From NCBI GenBank assembly GCA_002281875.1, contig NCHN01000008.1, positions 31,385-95,384 of the forward strand: a stretch of 64,000 nt of DNA, read 5' to 3'. This DNA comes from Sphingobacteriia bacterium 24-36-13. GTDB lineage: Bacteria > Bacteroidota > Bacteroidia > Chitinophagales > Chitinophagaceae. Shown piece by piece: positions 54,863 to 64,000 of the stretch. Both the position numbers and the translations under genes were made by a program. The notes under the pieces were generated by a model. That model had not been told where the DNA came from. It saw only the letters and a program-made list of their open reading frames with translations, and did no database searches. The stretch's first letter is position 1. Every line of letters begins with the position of its first letter.

Positions 54863-56437
54863 TTACCTGACTTTTAGCATAGGCCGCACTTGTTGCACAG
54901 ATAGGTTTTGAAAGCGGGCATAATAGACCCCTGTTGGCAAAAATCCACTATTGAATGTAACCGTATAGGTTCCTGCAGGGTATTCTTTATCGGTCAATAC
55001 TGCCAATACTCTTCCGCTGGTATCTATAATTTGAATTAATGTATGTCCTCCCGCTGTTTTAAATGTGATGACGGTGCTTGATGTAAATGGATTTGGATAA
55101 TTACTCACTAATTGCTCCGTTGCTAATGGCTGTGGTTTCTTACATGCTGCACCACTTACCAATGGAAGGTTTTGGTAATTCTTCAACATGATTTGTTGTA
55201 AATCGTTATCGTCTACACATAACCAATTACTTAATAGTGTAGAATACACCGATCTAAAATCATATTGAAATGGAACGTTGTCGCCCACTCCTACGCTTGA
55301 ACCAAAATTGGGTGTATTACCTGTAACTCCTCCAATTACTTGTTTGCCAAAAACAAATACTGGTGCGGCTGCGCCGTGATCGGTACCGCTACTTGCATTG
55401 CTCTTTATGCGTCTTCCAAATTCTGAGAATGTCATGCCCACTACTTTATCATCCACACCTAAAAATGCAAGGTCGGTTTGAAAAGCTTTAATGGCATCAC
55501 TTACTCTTCCTAATAAAGTAGCATGTGTTCCTGTAGTTGTATCCCCTGCATTTACTTGTGAAGCATGGGTATCAAAGCCTCCCGTACTTACCATATATAC
55601 CCTGGTTTGCAATCCTCCTTTTATTAATCTGGCAACAATTTTTAATTGATCGCCCAATGAATTGTTGGTAGGGTAGGTTGATTGTGTGGGCACTTTTGCA
55701 GCTGCATCTTTTATTACTGTTGCATACTGTTGTGTTTGTTGGGTGATCTGTCTTATATAAGTTAATTCTTTTCCTGCAGGTGTTGCTGGTGCAGGATCTT
55801 GCACTCCATTAATTAAGTTGTAAAAATTACTGGTATTGCTAATGCTCATAGCCATATTCACTGCAGGCCCTTGCATAGTAAGGCTTGTAGCCGATCCTAT
55901 TTGTATGGCCAATGGATCTTTCATGGTTGCATTGGGGTATCCTGTTGGAAAATTTGGATATTGATAATCGAGGTACCTGCCCGCCCATCCACTGTTTACT
56001 ACTGTGTTACTATCACTTGCACTCATCCAAATATCGGTAGCCCTAAAATGAGAGAAACTAGGTTGTGGGTAGCCCACCGATTGTATAATATTTAATTTTC
56101 CATCGTTGTATAAACTTTGTAATCCGGTCATAGCTGGATGCAATCCTGCTTTATCAACTCCCGTTAATTTTAATACTTTATTTTCTGGAATAAAAATATT
56201 GGGTCGTGCATTGGCATAGTTGGCAAAGTTTTCAATAGGCACTACCATATTTAATCCATCATTTCCTCCATTCAATTGTATGATTACTAAAATATGGTCG
56301 TTCTGTTCTGCTTGCATTTGAAGTGCTGCTGCAAAAACAGAAGATGCACCAAACACTTTGAACGAAAATCCACTTACCAATGAGGGTAGCAGAATACCAG
56401 CAGGGACGGTGTTTTTTAAGAAGTCTCTCCTTTTCAT
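54863..56437 (-). CDS. DUF1501 protein with Tat signal and T9SS sorting domain
   Basis: The 524-residue protein starts MKRRDFLKNTVPAG, a twin-arginine signal (RRDFLK), and ends with a T9SS sorting domain from about residue 445 (NYPNPFTSSTVITF). Between them is a DUF1501 fold of the sulfatase/alkaline-phosphatase type (LNGGNDGLNMVVPI, FSHFRATDIW, STGGFDTHASQ, FSEFGRRI, TDHGAAAPVFVFG). The role is unknown. It follows the DUF1800 gene by ten bases; the two families nearly always occur as a pair. Confidence 0.88.
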   Translation of the reverse strand: MKRRDFLKNTVPAGILLPSLVSGFSFKVFGASSVFAAALQMQAEQNDHILVIIQLNGGNDGLNMVVPIENFANYANARPNIFIPENKVLKLTGVDKAGLHPAMTGLQSLYNDGKLNIIQSVGYPQPSFSHFRATDIWMSASDSNTVVNSGWAGRYLDYQYPNFPTGYPNATMKDPLAIQIGSATSLTMQGPAVNMAMSISNTSNFYNLINGVQDPAPATPAGKELTYIRQITQQTQQYATVIKDAAAKVPTQSTYPTNNSLGDQLKIVARLIKGGLQTRVYMVSTGGFDTHASQVNAGDTTTGTHATLLGRVSDAIKAFQTDLAFLGVDDKVVGMTFSEFGRRIKSNASSGTDHGAAAPVFVFGKQVIGGVTGNTPNFGSSVGVGDNVPFQYDFRSVYSTLLSNWLCVDDNDLQQIMLKNYQNLPLVSGAACKKPQPLATEQLVSNYPNPFTSSTVITFKTAGGHTLIQIIDTSGRVLAVLTDKEYPAGTYTVTFNSGFLPTGVYYARFQNLSVQQVRPMLKVR

Positions 56438-56447
56438 AGGTTTGGTT

Positions 56448-58056
56448 TTAGGCTAGTTGGTATTCGGCTAGGTTCATTAAATATTTGATAAGGTCTCGTA
56501 CTTTGTTGCGCACCGTTGTTGCATTAGCAGTATTGCTAGGTGTACTTATAAATAGGTTCCAAGCATCGGTCCAATAATGATCACTGGTTTGTCCGCTTAA
56601 TAAAATATCTCTTTTTAATTGTGCTTTTGATGCATCTGAAATATCTAATCGAAACATAAGTGCGGTTAATTCATTAATCAATACATTCGGATCAGCGGGA
56701 TTGCTTAAGGTTCTTGCAAATGCAATACCATCAATTTGAATTCGCTTTCCGCCAAAACTATACCCACTCACAATCATCGTATCGGTAAACTGATTGCGTT
56801 TAGGAAGGGTATCACTATTAATCCATATTTGATAAAACTGTGGTTCTTGGTAATACGCTTTCCAACCACTTACATCGGGTGGATCCCCAATATTCTGTTG
56901 CATATTGCTCACCCATGTAACCATATAATTCCAATGGGCATAGTTGGTAACATAATCTGTTGACGGAGGAAATTGAATATTGAATTCTCTACACATACCC
57001 ACTACTAAATCTACCGGGCTCTTGATTTGGCATCCACGAGAAAGTGTATCAAAAAAATGTTCGCTTTGCAATAGTGCTTGAAGTACTGGTTTTATTTCAT
57101 AATTATTGCTTCTAAAAATATTGGCGAGTGGCGTAATGATATTTGTTTCTACCGATGCATCAATATCATAATAAACAAACCATCGGTATATGCGTCTGCA
57201 AATATATTTAGCTACTTCTTGCACATTAAATATCATGTTCAACATTTCATCCAATTCAATATCTCCTGCAGTTGCTCCGGTTCTTCCCGCAATGACCGTG
57301 TTATTATAAAAAGAAGAAAATGCCTTGGGTGTAGTGTCGTGTCGGGTAGCATCAAAATAAGATGTCATAGTGGTATTGTTGTTCCTCCACCCCGTTAAAA
57401 CCCTTGCTGCTGCTTTAACATCGGCTTCTGTATATAATGAGTCTGGTCCCTTCCCACAACAAAATAATTCTTGAATTTCTCTGGCATAGTTTTCATCGGG
57501 TGCTGTTCTTGTATTCAATTGTCCCCAGCATGGCTGAATCTACTGTTACCGCTCTTGTTAGCACTTTAAAATTTCCCAATGCATTGGTGCGCAATAATTG
57601 ATGATGTCGATAAATATATTGTGCGTTACCAATATCGTTCGACTCCGTAGCAAAATGATTATGCCAAAACAAGGTCATTTTCTCTAAGATAGATCGGTCT
57701 TGATTGATCATTAAACCCATCCACCATTTTTTAAATGAAGCCCTTCTTTGGCTTTGTACTGTTCCATCATTGTTTAGATCTCCTACCCATGTGCTGCCTT
57801 GGGCAATGGCTGTATCTGGTGCAGATGCAGATGTGGATGTAGTATATTCTTTAATGGGTGGTGCTGGTAGCGTAGTGATTGGATTCAGAAGTTCATTTAA
57901 TACAACCGCCAGTGTTTTTCCACTAAAATAAGTTAGGTCATCCTTGCTGGCACCAAATAGGGTTCGCTTCAATAAATGCTGTAATTCAAGCTGGGTAAAA
58001 TTACCTGTGTAAGGGGTAAGTCCTGTAAGTGGCGGGGGTATAAATTGGCTATCCAT
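56448..58056 (-). pseudogene. DUF1800 protein gene with a single-base frameshift
   Basis: The N-terminal part starts at the ATG at 58056 (MDSQFIPP) and runs LKRTLFGAS, FWHNHFATE and RAVTVDSAMLG, then leaves the family sequence and stops at 57493. The rest continues in another frame from about 57520 (NTRTAPDENYAREIQELF) to 56448. Removing one base from the C4 run at 57523-57526 restores a continuous AMLGQLNTRTAPDEN and a product of 535 residues, normal for DUF1800. Either this is a recent mutation or a base error in the sequence. No signal peptide is visible. It is divergent from the sigma factor. Confidence 0.85.
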
Positions 58057-58149
58057 ATGTAGAATTGGTATTCTTATGACGCTAAATAAAGCTTTTATGC
58101 AGCTTTTTAACATTAAAAATGTCTTATATTTAGGGAAATAAACCCCCAC

Positions 58150-58728
58150 ATGACCGAGCAAACCATTCTGGTAGGCTGTTTAAATAACGACCCCTCAGCG
58201 CAGCGGGAACTGTACAATAGATACAGTCCTAAAATGCTGAGTGTATGTTATAGATTCGGTAATAGCAGAGAAGATGCAGAGGACATGTTGCAAGAAGGCT
58301 TTATTAAAATCTTTACGCAAATTCATACATTTCAGAACAAGGGTGCATTTGAAGGTTGGATTAGAAGAATCATTGTTCATACTTGTATTAATTTTTTAAA
58401 GAAGAATAAAAAGTTCAGCAACAGCATAGATCTTGATCAAGCAGATTATTTAGAAGTAAAAGAAGAAACAATGCCTTCAGTAATGCAGGCTAGACAAATT
58501 ATAGAATGTATTAGGCAATTGCCTTTGGGGTATAGAACGGTGTTGAACTTGTATGCCATGGAAGGCTATAGTCATAAAGAGATTGCAGACATGCTCGATA
58601 TTGAAGAAAGCACCAGTAGAAGTCAATACACCAGAGCAAAAGTGATGTTAGAAGGTATTTTAATTAAGAAAAGAATTATTGAACAACCAAGAGAACGTTT
58701 CAATTGGGCGGCTGCTTTTAAGAAGTAG
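58150..58728 (+). CDS. ECF RNA polymerase sigma factor
   Basis: This 192-residue sigma-70-family factor has region 2 (ELYNRYSPKMLSVCYRFGN, EDAEDMLQEGFIKIF, FEGWIRRIIVHTCINFLKK) and region 4 (LPLGYRTVLNLYAMEGYSHK, EIADMLDIEESTSRSQ). It lacks region 3, as expected for the ECF group. The next gene starts 11 bases downstream and encodes a membrane protein that may be its anti-sigma partner. Confidence 0.94.
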   Translation: MTEQTILVGCLNNDPSAQRELYNRYSPKMLSVCYRFGNSREDAEDMLQEGFIKIFTQIHTFQNKGAFEGWIRRIIVHTCINFLKKNKKFSNSIDLDQADYLEVKEETMPSVMQARQIIECIRQLPLGYRTVLNLYAMEGYSHKEIADMLDIEESTSRSQYTRAKVMLEGILIKKRIIEQPRERFNWAAAFKK

Positions 58729-58738
58729 CATTTAGTAT

Positions 58739-60172
58739 ATGGATCGTAAGTATTACCAAGACAACGAATTTGAGCAATTCTTGCAAGAAGAGCTGAAGGA
58801 TCATCGCATGTATCCTGCAGATGAAGCGTGGAATAATATCCGCACTCAATTGCACGGCAATCCTGCATGGCCTGCGCTTACAGTTATTTCTTTATTGGTA
58901 ATTGTTAGCTTAACTATTTCCACTTTATTAATTGCCCCCTCTGCAGACCGTTTCCGTTTTGTAGTAAGCAATAATCCCACCAAATTGATTGCTGCACCAG
59001 TTGAAACACGTATGCATGCTCCTGCTCCTCAAGAAGCTTATTATCATGCCATTGAGCCTAATCATATTACAGAGCAAACCATTACACATTTAAGAGAACC
59101 TGCTGCAACAATTCCTACTGGAATTAATACAGAATGGCAAATGGGGATCACTACTATTAATAATAGTGTAATCAATACCGTTCCTGCAATGAATGAAGTA
59201 TTGGTTGTAAAAAATGAAACAAAGAAAGAAATAGAAGAAAATCTTGAAGCGCTTCCTTTAGCATTAAAACTCAATGCAACAGAAACTATTTCTAGCTCAG
59301 CAGAATTGGTTGTGGGTATGGGGCAATTACAATTGGCTAAATCTGCAGAAGAAAATGCGTTGAGTATTAATTTAAATGATGAGAAAAGAACACAGCCAAT
59401 AAATAATGCCATCAGTTTACCTATTCCGAATAAACGCATAGGATTTCAATTTTACATAACTCCTTCAACCAGTTATCGATCATTATCTGATGCACAGGTT
59501 AAAGAAATATATCAGCCAACTAATATAGCCGCTTCACAAAACGTACCATTGGCTTTAAACTATACTGCTGGCGTAAATGAGGTAGTGCGTCATCGTCCTG
59601 GAATGGGCTTAGAACTTGGATTAGCCGCATTATACAATATCAATTCAAGATTGAAATTTAAAACAGGTATTCAAGTAAATATTCGCCACTATAATATTGA
59701 AACATTCAGAGCCAATACTGGTTTAGCTACTGTTTCTTTAATCAACAATGGGAGCGTAGAGAACTTTAACATGTTCTCGAATTATAATAATGCTGGCGGA
59801 TTTAAACAAGAACAATTAGACAATAAGAGTTTTCAAGTTGCATTGCCCGTAGGTGTTCAATGGGATATTATAAAAGGGAAACAATTTGGTATTAGTGCAG
59901 AAGCAACTGTACAACCCACTTATTCTTTTAACTCAAATGTATTTTTACTTTCTACCGATTTTAAAAATTATGCCGATGGCAATGATTTTGTTCGTAGATG
60001 GAATATCAATACCAGTGCAGGTATTCATGTCAACTTTAAATCGGGTTCCAATCTTTGGCAGTTAGGTCCTCAAATTAGGTATCAACACTTACCAACATAT
60101 ACCAATCGCTATCCAATTAAAGAATACCTAATGGATTATGGTATTCGATTGGCATTTACTAAGCAACGCTAA
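58739..60172 (+). CDS. Putative anti-sigma-like membrane protein with an outer-membrane-barrel-like C-terminal domain
   Basis: The 477-residue protein has a short N-terminal cytoplasmic-type part (about 1-43, EFEQFLQEELKDHRMYPADE), one membrane helix (about 44-66), a Thr/Glu-rich linker (70-230) and a C-terminal region of amphipathic strands (FQFYITPSTSYRSLSD, GMGLELGLAALYNINSRLKF, YGIRLAFTKQR at the end) like an outer-membrane barrel. A helix and a barrel in one chain suggest a bridge across the envelope. It is 11 bases after the sigma factor. Its anti-sigma role is inferred from position. Confidence 0.7.
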   Translation: MDRKYYQDNEFEQFLQEELKDHRMYPADEAWNNIRTQLHGNPAWPALTVISLLVIVSLTISTLLIAPSADRFRFVVSNNPTKLIAAPVETRMHAPAPQEAYYHAIEPNHITEQTITHLREPAATIPTGINTEWQMGITTINNSVINTVPAMNEVLVVKNETKKEIEENLEALPLALKLNATETISSSAELVVGMGQLQLAKSAEENALSINLNDEKRTQPINNAISLPIPNKRIGFQFYITPSTSYRSLSDAQVKEIYQPTNIAASQNVPLALNYTAGVNEVVRHRPGMGLELGLAALYNINSRLKFKTGIQVNIRHYNIETFRANTGLATVSLINNGSVENFNMFSNYNNAGGFKQEQLDNKSFQVALPVGVQWDIIKGKQFGISAEATVQPTYSFNSNVFLLSTDFKNYADGNDFVRRWNINTSAGIHVNFKSGSNLWQLGPQIRYQHLPTYTNRYPIKEYLMDYGIRLAFTKQR

Positions 60173-60187
60173 TTGCTGGTTTTTGGA

Positions 60188-60195
60188 TAGTTTTG
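60188..60195 (+). promoter_or_regulatory. Candidate -7 element close to the lipoprotein start
   Basis: TAGTTTTG matches TAnnTTTG exactly and ends four bases before the ATG at 60200, the same distance as at ubiE. No clear -33 element is seen. Confidence 0.3.
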
Positions 60196-60199
60196 CTCC

Positions 60200-60787
60200 A
60201 TGAATATTTTTCTTCGCATTGGTTCATTTTGCTTTTTATACTGGGGGATTATAGCTTGTAATAACAATAAGCCCGCCGATAGCTTGAGTAATAAAGTAGT
60301 GGCGGATACTGCCAAATATTATCCGATTGCTAATTTTATTTCAGACGAAATGAAATATGTAGACTTACGCAATTTTACTATAGTAGAAAAGATATCCAAA
60401 GGCATCGATACCAGTTCAAGAAAAATAAGCAAAGACGATTTTCTTTCTGCTGCTTCAATTGTATTACAAAAGGCCCAGTGGTTTACAGCAAATAAAAATT
60501 TATTCATAGAATCTGTTTTTCAAGACCTTGGTACTGAAAGTTATACCATCAACTACAGCAGTTCTAAAGCCCATATCAAAAACATTGATCTGCTTTTGAA
60601 TCAGCAAACCAATTTGCCCAAGCGTTTGTTTATAAGAGTAATTCAACAATCCGAAGATACTACCATTACGGAACAATTCAGTTGGATAGCCAATAAGCAA
60701 TTTGTTATAAGTAGTTCTAAAAGAACGCAACAAGGCTATACTGAAAGTAGCATCAAGGAAATTAGTTGGAAAAACCAAGATCAATAA
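60200..60787 (+). CDS. Lipoprotein of unknown function
   Basis: The 195-residue protein has a lipoprotein signal with lipobox GIIAC (C20) followed by NNNKPADS. The mature part has no motif I recognise (YPIANFISDEMKYVDL, FIRVIQQSEDTTITEQFSWI-type strands). It follows the sigma/barrel pair and shares its last base with the uvrC ATG (TAATG), so it is coupled to uvrC. Confidence 0.75.
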   Translation: MNIFLRIGSFCFLYWGIIACNNNKPADSLSNKVVADTAKYYPIANFISDEMKYVDLRNFTIVEKISKGIDTSSRKISKDDFLSAASIVLQKAQWFTANKNLFIESVFQDLGTESYTINYSSSKAHIKNIDLLLNQQTNLPKRLFIRVIQQSEDTTITEQFSWIANKQFVISSSKRTQQGYTESSIKEISWKNQDQ

Positions 60788-62595
60788 TGACGCAAGAAGC
60801 TTTTCAACAAATAGCGCATACGATTCCTTTACAGCCTGGTATTTATAAATACTACGATAAAGACCATACGCTATTGTATGTAGGGAAAGCAAAAAGTTTA
60901 CGCAAAAGGGTCAGCTCCTATTTTAGCAAAAGCTTTGTTGGTTATAAAACGCATGAGTTGGTGAAACGAATTCATCAAATTGAATTCACCATTGTAGATT
61001 CTGAACAAGATGCATTTTTATTAGAGAACGCTTTAATTAAGGAATATAAACCCAAGTATAATATTGAACTTAAGGACGACAAAACCTATCCTTATATAGT
61101 TGTAAAACGGGAAGCATTTCCAAGAATATTTTTAACCCGTAGAAAAATTAATGATGGGTCAGAATATATTGGACCATTCACTTCTGCTGGTAAAGTAAGA
61201 GAGCTGATAGAATTTGTAAAGCAATATATTCCATTAAGAAGTTGTAAGCTCAACTTAAGTAAAGAAAATATTGCAGCGGGAAAATTTAAAGTTTGTTTAG
61301 AATACCATTTAGGCAATTGCAAAGGGCCTTGCGAAGGTTTGCAATCCTTGGAAGATTATCAAAATGGCATTCAACAAATGCGCAATATTCTAAAAGGAAA
61401 TCTTGGTTCTGTGATTGCGCAGTTTAAAGAAGAAATGCAGCAATATGCAATGGGTCTTGAATTTGAGAAAGCCGAATTAATTCGAAAAAAGATTGATCAT
61501 TTAGAAAACTATCAATCTTCATCGGTAGTGGTCAGCAAGCACTTAACCAATATTGATGTATTTAGTATAGCCAAGGACGATAACAAAGCTTATGTAAACT
61601 ATTTGATGGTTCAAAATGGTACCATTGTTCAAACCCATTCTGTTCCCATTGAAACCAAATTAGAAGAAACAGAAGAAGAAGTTTTGGTTTGGGTAATTGG
61701 AGAATTGCGCAACACATTTAATAGTATGGCCAAGGAACTGATTGTTCCCTTCCCGATTGAATATCCTGATCCTTCTATTATCATTACCATACCTAAAGCG
61801 GGAGATAAAAGAAAACTACTTGACCTTTCTTTAAAAAATGTGGCTTACTTTAAAGAGGAGTTGAGAAAGAAAAAAATGTTACGATTGGAGGGCAAAACAG
61901 ATGACGAACAAAAAAAGGTATTGTATGAATTACAACAGTACTTACAATTGGATGAAGTACCAATTCATATAGAATGTTTTGATAACTCTAATTTTCAAGG
62001 TGCTTTTCCGGTAAGTGCAATGGTTTGCTTTAAAAATGGCATCCCTTCTAAAAACGACTATCGCAGGTTCAATGTAAAAACAGTTGAAGGCATAAATGAT
62101 TTTGCTACCATGAAAGAAGTGGTTTACAGGCGCTACAAACGCTTAAAAGAAGAAGCCCTGCCATTTCCTCAATTAGTGATTATAGATGGTGGAAAGGGGC
62201 AACTAAGCTCTGCAATGGAGGCTTTTAAAGAACTCAACATAGTAGGTGTAACTACCGTTGTAGGCTTAGCAAAAAATGAAGAAGAAATATTTTTCCCAGG
62301 AGATTCGGAATCATTTAAACTGCCCATGAGTAGCGACTCATTAAAATTAGTTAGAAGAATTAGAGATGAAGTGCATCGTTTTGGCATCACTTTTCATAGA
62401 AACCAACGTTCAAAAGGCACATTCAAAAATGAGTTAGAACAAGTGCCTGGTATAGGAAAAGCAACCATTGATGAATTATTGCGAAATTTTAAATCGGTAA
62501 AAAATATTAAACTTCAATCTGAACAAGCGCTGGCAATGGTGGTTGGCGTTAATAGAGCAACCATTCTAACGAAGTATTTTAAGGGTAAGGAATAA
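60787..62595 (+). CDS. uvrC: Excinuclease ABC subunit C
   Basis: UvrC makes both incisions in nucleotide excision repair. The ATG at 60787 (MTQEAFQQIA) gives 602 residues. The GIY-YIG nuclease domain has PGIY (17-20) and YVG (31-33); a cysteine cluster (RSCKLN, KVCLEYHLGNCKGPC) and a UVR motif (FEKAELIRKKIDHLENY) follow. The C-terminal RNase H-like nuclease has ECFDNSNFQG and IIDGGKGQ, and the HhH region is VPGIGKATIDELL. It is complete and ends at an intrinsic terminator. Confidence 0.96.
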   Translation: MTQEAFQQIAHTIPLQPGIYKYYDKDHTLLYVGKAKSLRKRVSSYFSKSFVGYKTHELVKRIHQIEFTIVDSEQDAFLLENALIKEYKPKYNIELKDDKTYPYIVVKREAFPRIFLTRRKINDGSEYIGPFTSAGKVRELIEFVKQYIPLRSCKLNLSKENIAAGKFKVCLEYHLGNCKGPCEGLQSLEDYQNGIQQMRNILKGNLGSVIAQFKEEMQQYAMGLEFEKAELIRKKIDHLENYQSSSVVVSKHLTNIDVFSIAKDDNKAYVNYLMVQNGTIVQTHSVPIETKLEETEEEVLVWVIGELRNTFNSMAKELIVPFPIEYPDPSIIITIPKAGDKRKLLDLSLKNVAYFKEELRKKKMLRLEGKTDDEQKKVLYELQQYLQLDEVPIHIECFDNSNFQGAFPVSAMVCFKNGIPSKNDYRRFNVKTVEGINDFATMKEVVYRRYKRLKEEALPFPQLVIIDGGKGQLSSAMEAFKELNIVGVTTVVGLAKNEEEIFFPGDSESFKLPMSSDSLKLVRRIRDEVHRFGITFHRNQRSKGTFKNELEQVPGIGKATIDELLRNFKSVKNIKLQSEQALAMVVGVNRATILTKYFKGKE

Positions 62596-62630
62596 AAAAA
62601 GGGCCAGGATAGAAATCCAGCCCCGTTTTT
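62594..62630 (+). terminator. Intrinsic terminator after uvrC
   Basis: GGGC-CAGGAT pairs with ATCC-A-GCCC around the loop AGAA, flanked by an A run on the left and GTTTTT on the right. It begins at the uvrC stop codon. Confidence 0.7.
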
Positions 62631-62731
62631 AAAATCCAATATCCTATGAAAAACCGAAGTGAAATTACAGTTTCCTTTATAAAATATAAAAAAAACTTTA
62701 TCCATTTACTGTTAATAAGATTTTGAAAATA

Positions 62732-62756
62732 AAAAAGGGGCCGAGGGCCCCTTTTT
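62732..62756. terminator. Bidirectional terminator between uvrC and gldN
   Basis: AAAAAGGGGCC and GGCCCCTTTTT are perfect 11-base arms around the loop GAG. It can stop transcripts from both sides and lies 27 bases after the gldN stop on the minus strand. Confidence 0.85.
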
Positions 62757-62782
62757 GTGGAAACAAATGATATTAAATAGAC

Positions 62783-63943
62783 TTAATAAGCCCACAAATC
62801 TTGCTCGTAGTTCATAATCTTCGCCTTGATATTCTCTCCTTCTAATAACCTGAACAAAGGATCTTTTATGAATGCACTTAAAGATTTGTCACCTGGGTTA
62901 TTAATGGTGCTCTTAATAATATAGCTACTGAAGAAACGGCTTTCAAATAATTCTTCCCAAGTCATTCTAGCAGCAATATTCTTTGGGTTGTACACATCAA
63001 ATTTGGTTAAAGATGCTCTAATGTCTGGATAATATACCCAGAATAAAACCCTTGGTAAAGACTTACCAGCTACTACTTGTTTAGCAATAGGAGCAATTCC
63101 TAAAATGCGCGTAAACATTCTGCTGCTTTCTTTGTCGAAAATGATTTGCTCTTTAATTCTGAATGTATATACAGAGTCAGGGCTAAACTTAGGTTTCTTA
63201 GTGATTACTTTTTCAACTGCTCCAGTTGCAGGATCAACCACATCAACAGTATCTAAAGCACCACTTACCATCGACATCACTTGAGAAGTGGTAAGCGGGG
63301 TGGTGAATCGATCGTTGTCTGCAGAAAACGCAGTTACACTATCATTTTTTATTGCACTTAATAATAAAGAGAAAAAGCGTTGGTCACCATTATCATCTTT
63401 GCCTGGATACATAAATGATTGATTGATTTTTTCTCTAGCATCAATCTCTCTCCAAATAAAATGACTGAATACCGCATCGTCTTCACGCAGGTCTTCATAT
63501 TCCAAAGGTTTACGATCTCTCACCTGTGTTCTAAGCATTGCATAATTGTTTCTTAACGAAACTTCAGGCTTTGCATCAAAACCTCCTTGAACCGTAGTAT
63601 CAAAACTAAATGTAACAGCGGCAGAAGGATTAGTAGTTGTGGTACCAGTTCCTAGTGCTGTATTATTATTGGTAGTTCTATATCTAGAAGTTCCCGTAAC
63701 AGGTTCTGTTGGTGTTATTGTTGTATCTGCAGCAGGGTTTACCTGATTGATCTTGGTTTTAGCAGCTGCATATTTTGAAGTAGGCTTTTTAGCTGCTGGT
63801 TTGGTTGCTGCAGGCTTAGCTGTTGTTGTAGCTGGCTTGGCTGCTGTTGTTGCAGGCTTTTTATATTTAGACTGCGCCATCGCACCCATTGCTACTAACA
63901 AGGCAGTAGTCATCAATAATCCTGAATAAACAATCTTTTTCAT
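62783..63943 (-). CDS. gldN: Gliding motility / type IX secretion protein GldN (PorN)
   Basis: GldN is a periplasmic part of the T9SS core complex with GldK, L and M. The ATG at 63943 (MKKIVYSG) gives 386 residues; an ATG three codons upstream is also possible. A signal peptide (1-24, AMAQ) is followed by an Ala/Pro/Lys/Thr-rich low-complexity segment (about 30-65) and the conserved domain (REDDAVFSHFIWREIDAREK, FDKESSRMFTRILGIAPI, VYYPDIRASL, MTWEELFESRFFSSYI). gldM would be expected beyond the right edge. Confidence 0.9.
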   Translation of the reverse strand: MKKIVYSGLLMTTALLVAMGAMAQSKYKKPATTAAKPATTTAKPAATKPAAKKPTSKYAAAKTKINQVNPAADTTITPTEPVTGTSRYRTTNNNTALGTGTTTTNPSAAVTFSFDTTVQGGFDAKPEVSLRNNYAMLRTQVRDRKPLEYEDLREDDAVFSHFIWREIDAREKINQSFMYPGKDDNGDQRFFSLLLSAIKNDSVTAFSADNDRFTTPLTTSQVMSMVSGALDTVDVVDPATGAVEKVITKKPKFSPDSVYTFRIKEQIIFDKESSRMFTRILGIAPIAKQVVAGKSLPRVLFWVYYPDIRASLTKFDVYNPKNIAARMTWEELFESRFFSSYIIKSTINNPGDKSLSAFIKDPLFRLLEGENIKAKIMNYEQDLWAY

Positions 63944-64000
63944 ACGCACCATTATTGTAGAGTAAATGAAATATTTTGATCCAATAATCTAGTTCCACCA

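Noticed and set aside
63990-64000. CCACCA at the window end as a tRNA 3' end
   Set aside because: The preceding bases do not fold as an acceptor or T arm.
1-64000. CRISPR arrays, insertion sequences, tRNA or rRNA genes
   Set aside because: No regular spaced repeats, transposase motifs or cloverleaf sequences were seen on either strand.

Overview
The window is ordinary chromosome of a Bacteroidota bacterium, most likely of the Chitinophagaceae or a close relative. The evidence is the AT-rich composition, the TAnnTTTG-type -7 promoter elements, the menaquinone methyltransferase UbiE, many TonB-dependent outer-membrane receptors, type IX secretion parts (PorT-like barrel, GldN) together with proteins that carry T9SS C-terminal sorting domains, and lineage-typical proteins (a DQVH-type dihydroorotase, a DUF1501/DUF1800 pair, DUF2721). 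There is no tRNA, rRNA, CRISPR array, insertion sequence or prophage in the window.

Layout. 1-2.7 kb: class I ribonucleotide reductase (nrdB then nrdA, minus strand, nrdA cut by the window edge) behind a cobalamin riboswitch; a 46-codon ORF starts inside the B12 box and ends just before nrdB. 3-6.9 kb: an orphan membrane protein, a class III aminotransferase, a gamma-carbonic-anhydrase-like protein and rsgA. 7-16.6 kb: a plus-strand run of ubiE, porT-like, dihydroorotase, a short MutS-like ATPase, a nitrilase-family enzyme, an amine oxidase, an outer-membrane barrel receptor and a small secreted protein. 16.6-24.9 kb: comM, a phosphoesterase/beta-propeller fusion, a CoA-binding protein, a CDGSH protein, and a TonB receptor divergent from a DtxR-family regulator with a clear operator between them. 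25-31.9 kb: a minus-strand block of dnaX, a GNAT-like protein, an L,D-transpeptidase, rsmE and dnaB. At about 32 kb a 380-base gap holds DnaA-box-like sites, and gene orientation changes from mostly minus to mostly plus.

32.3-44.7 kb: type II NADH dehydrogenase, pheT, a coiled-coil protein with zapA, rny, rplS, tatA, gatA, a lytic transglycosylase, a YkuK-like protein and an ABC exporter. 44.9-52.3 kb: an apparent membrane-tethered regulator, a DUF2721 protein, a small T9SS cargo protein and a 1566-residue repetitive fibre-like protein. 52.4-58.1 kb: a TonB receptor and the DUF1501/DUF1800 pair; the DUF1800 gene carries a single-base frameshift. 58.1-62.6 kb: an ECF sigma factor, a one-helix plus outer-membrane-barrel protein, a lipoprotein and uvrC in one run. 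62.8 kb to the end: gldN.

The points most worth checking are the B12 riboswitch and its overlapping leader ORF, an A9 slippage site in dnaX that ends in an immediate -1 stop, the DtxR operator laid over a promoter, two tandem 30-bp palindromes between convergent genes, the fibre protein with its small T9SS partner, and the sigma factor paired with a barrel-bearing membrane protein.
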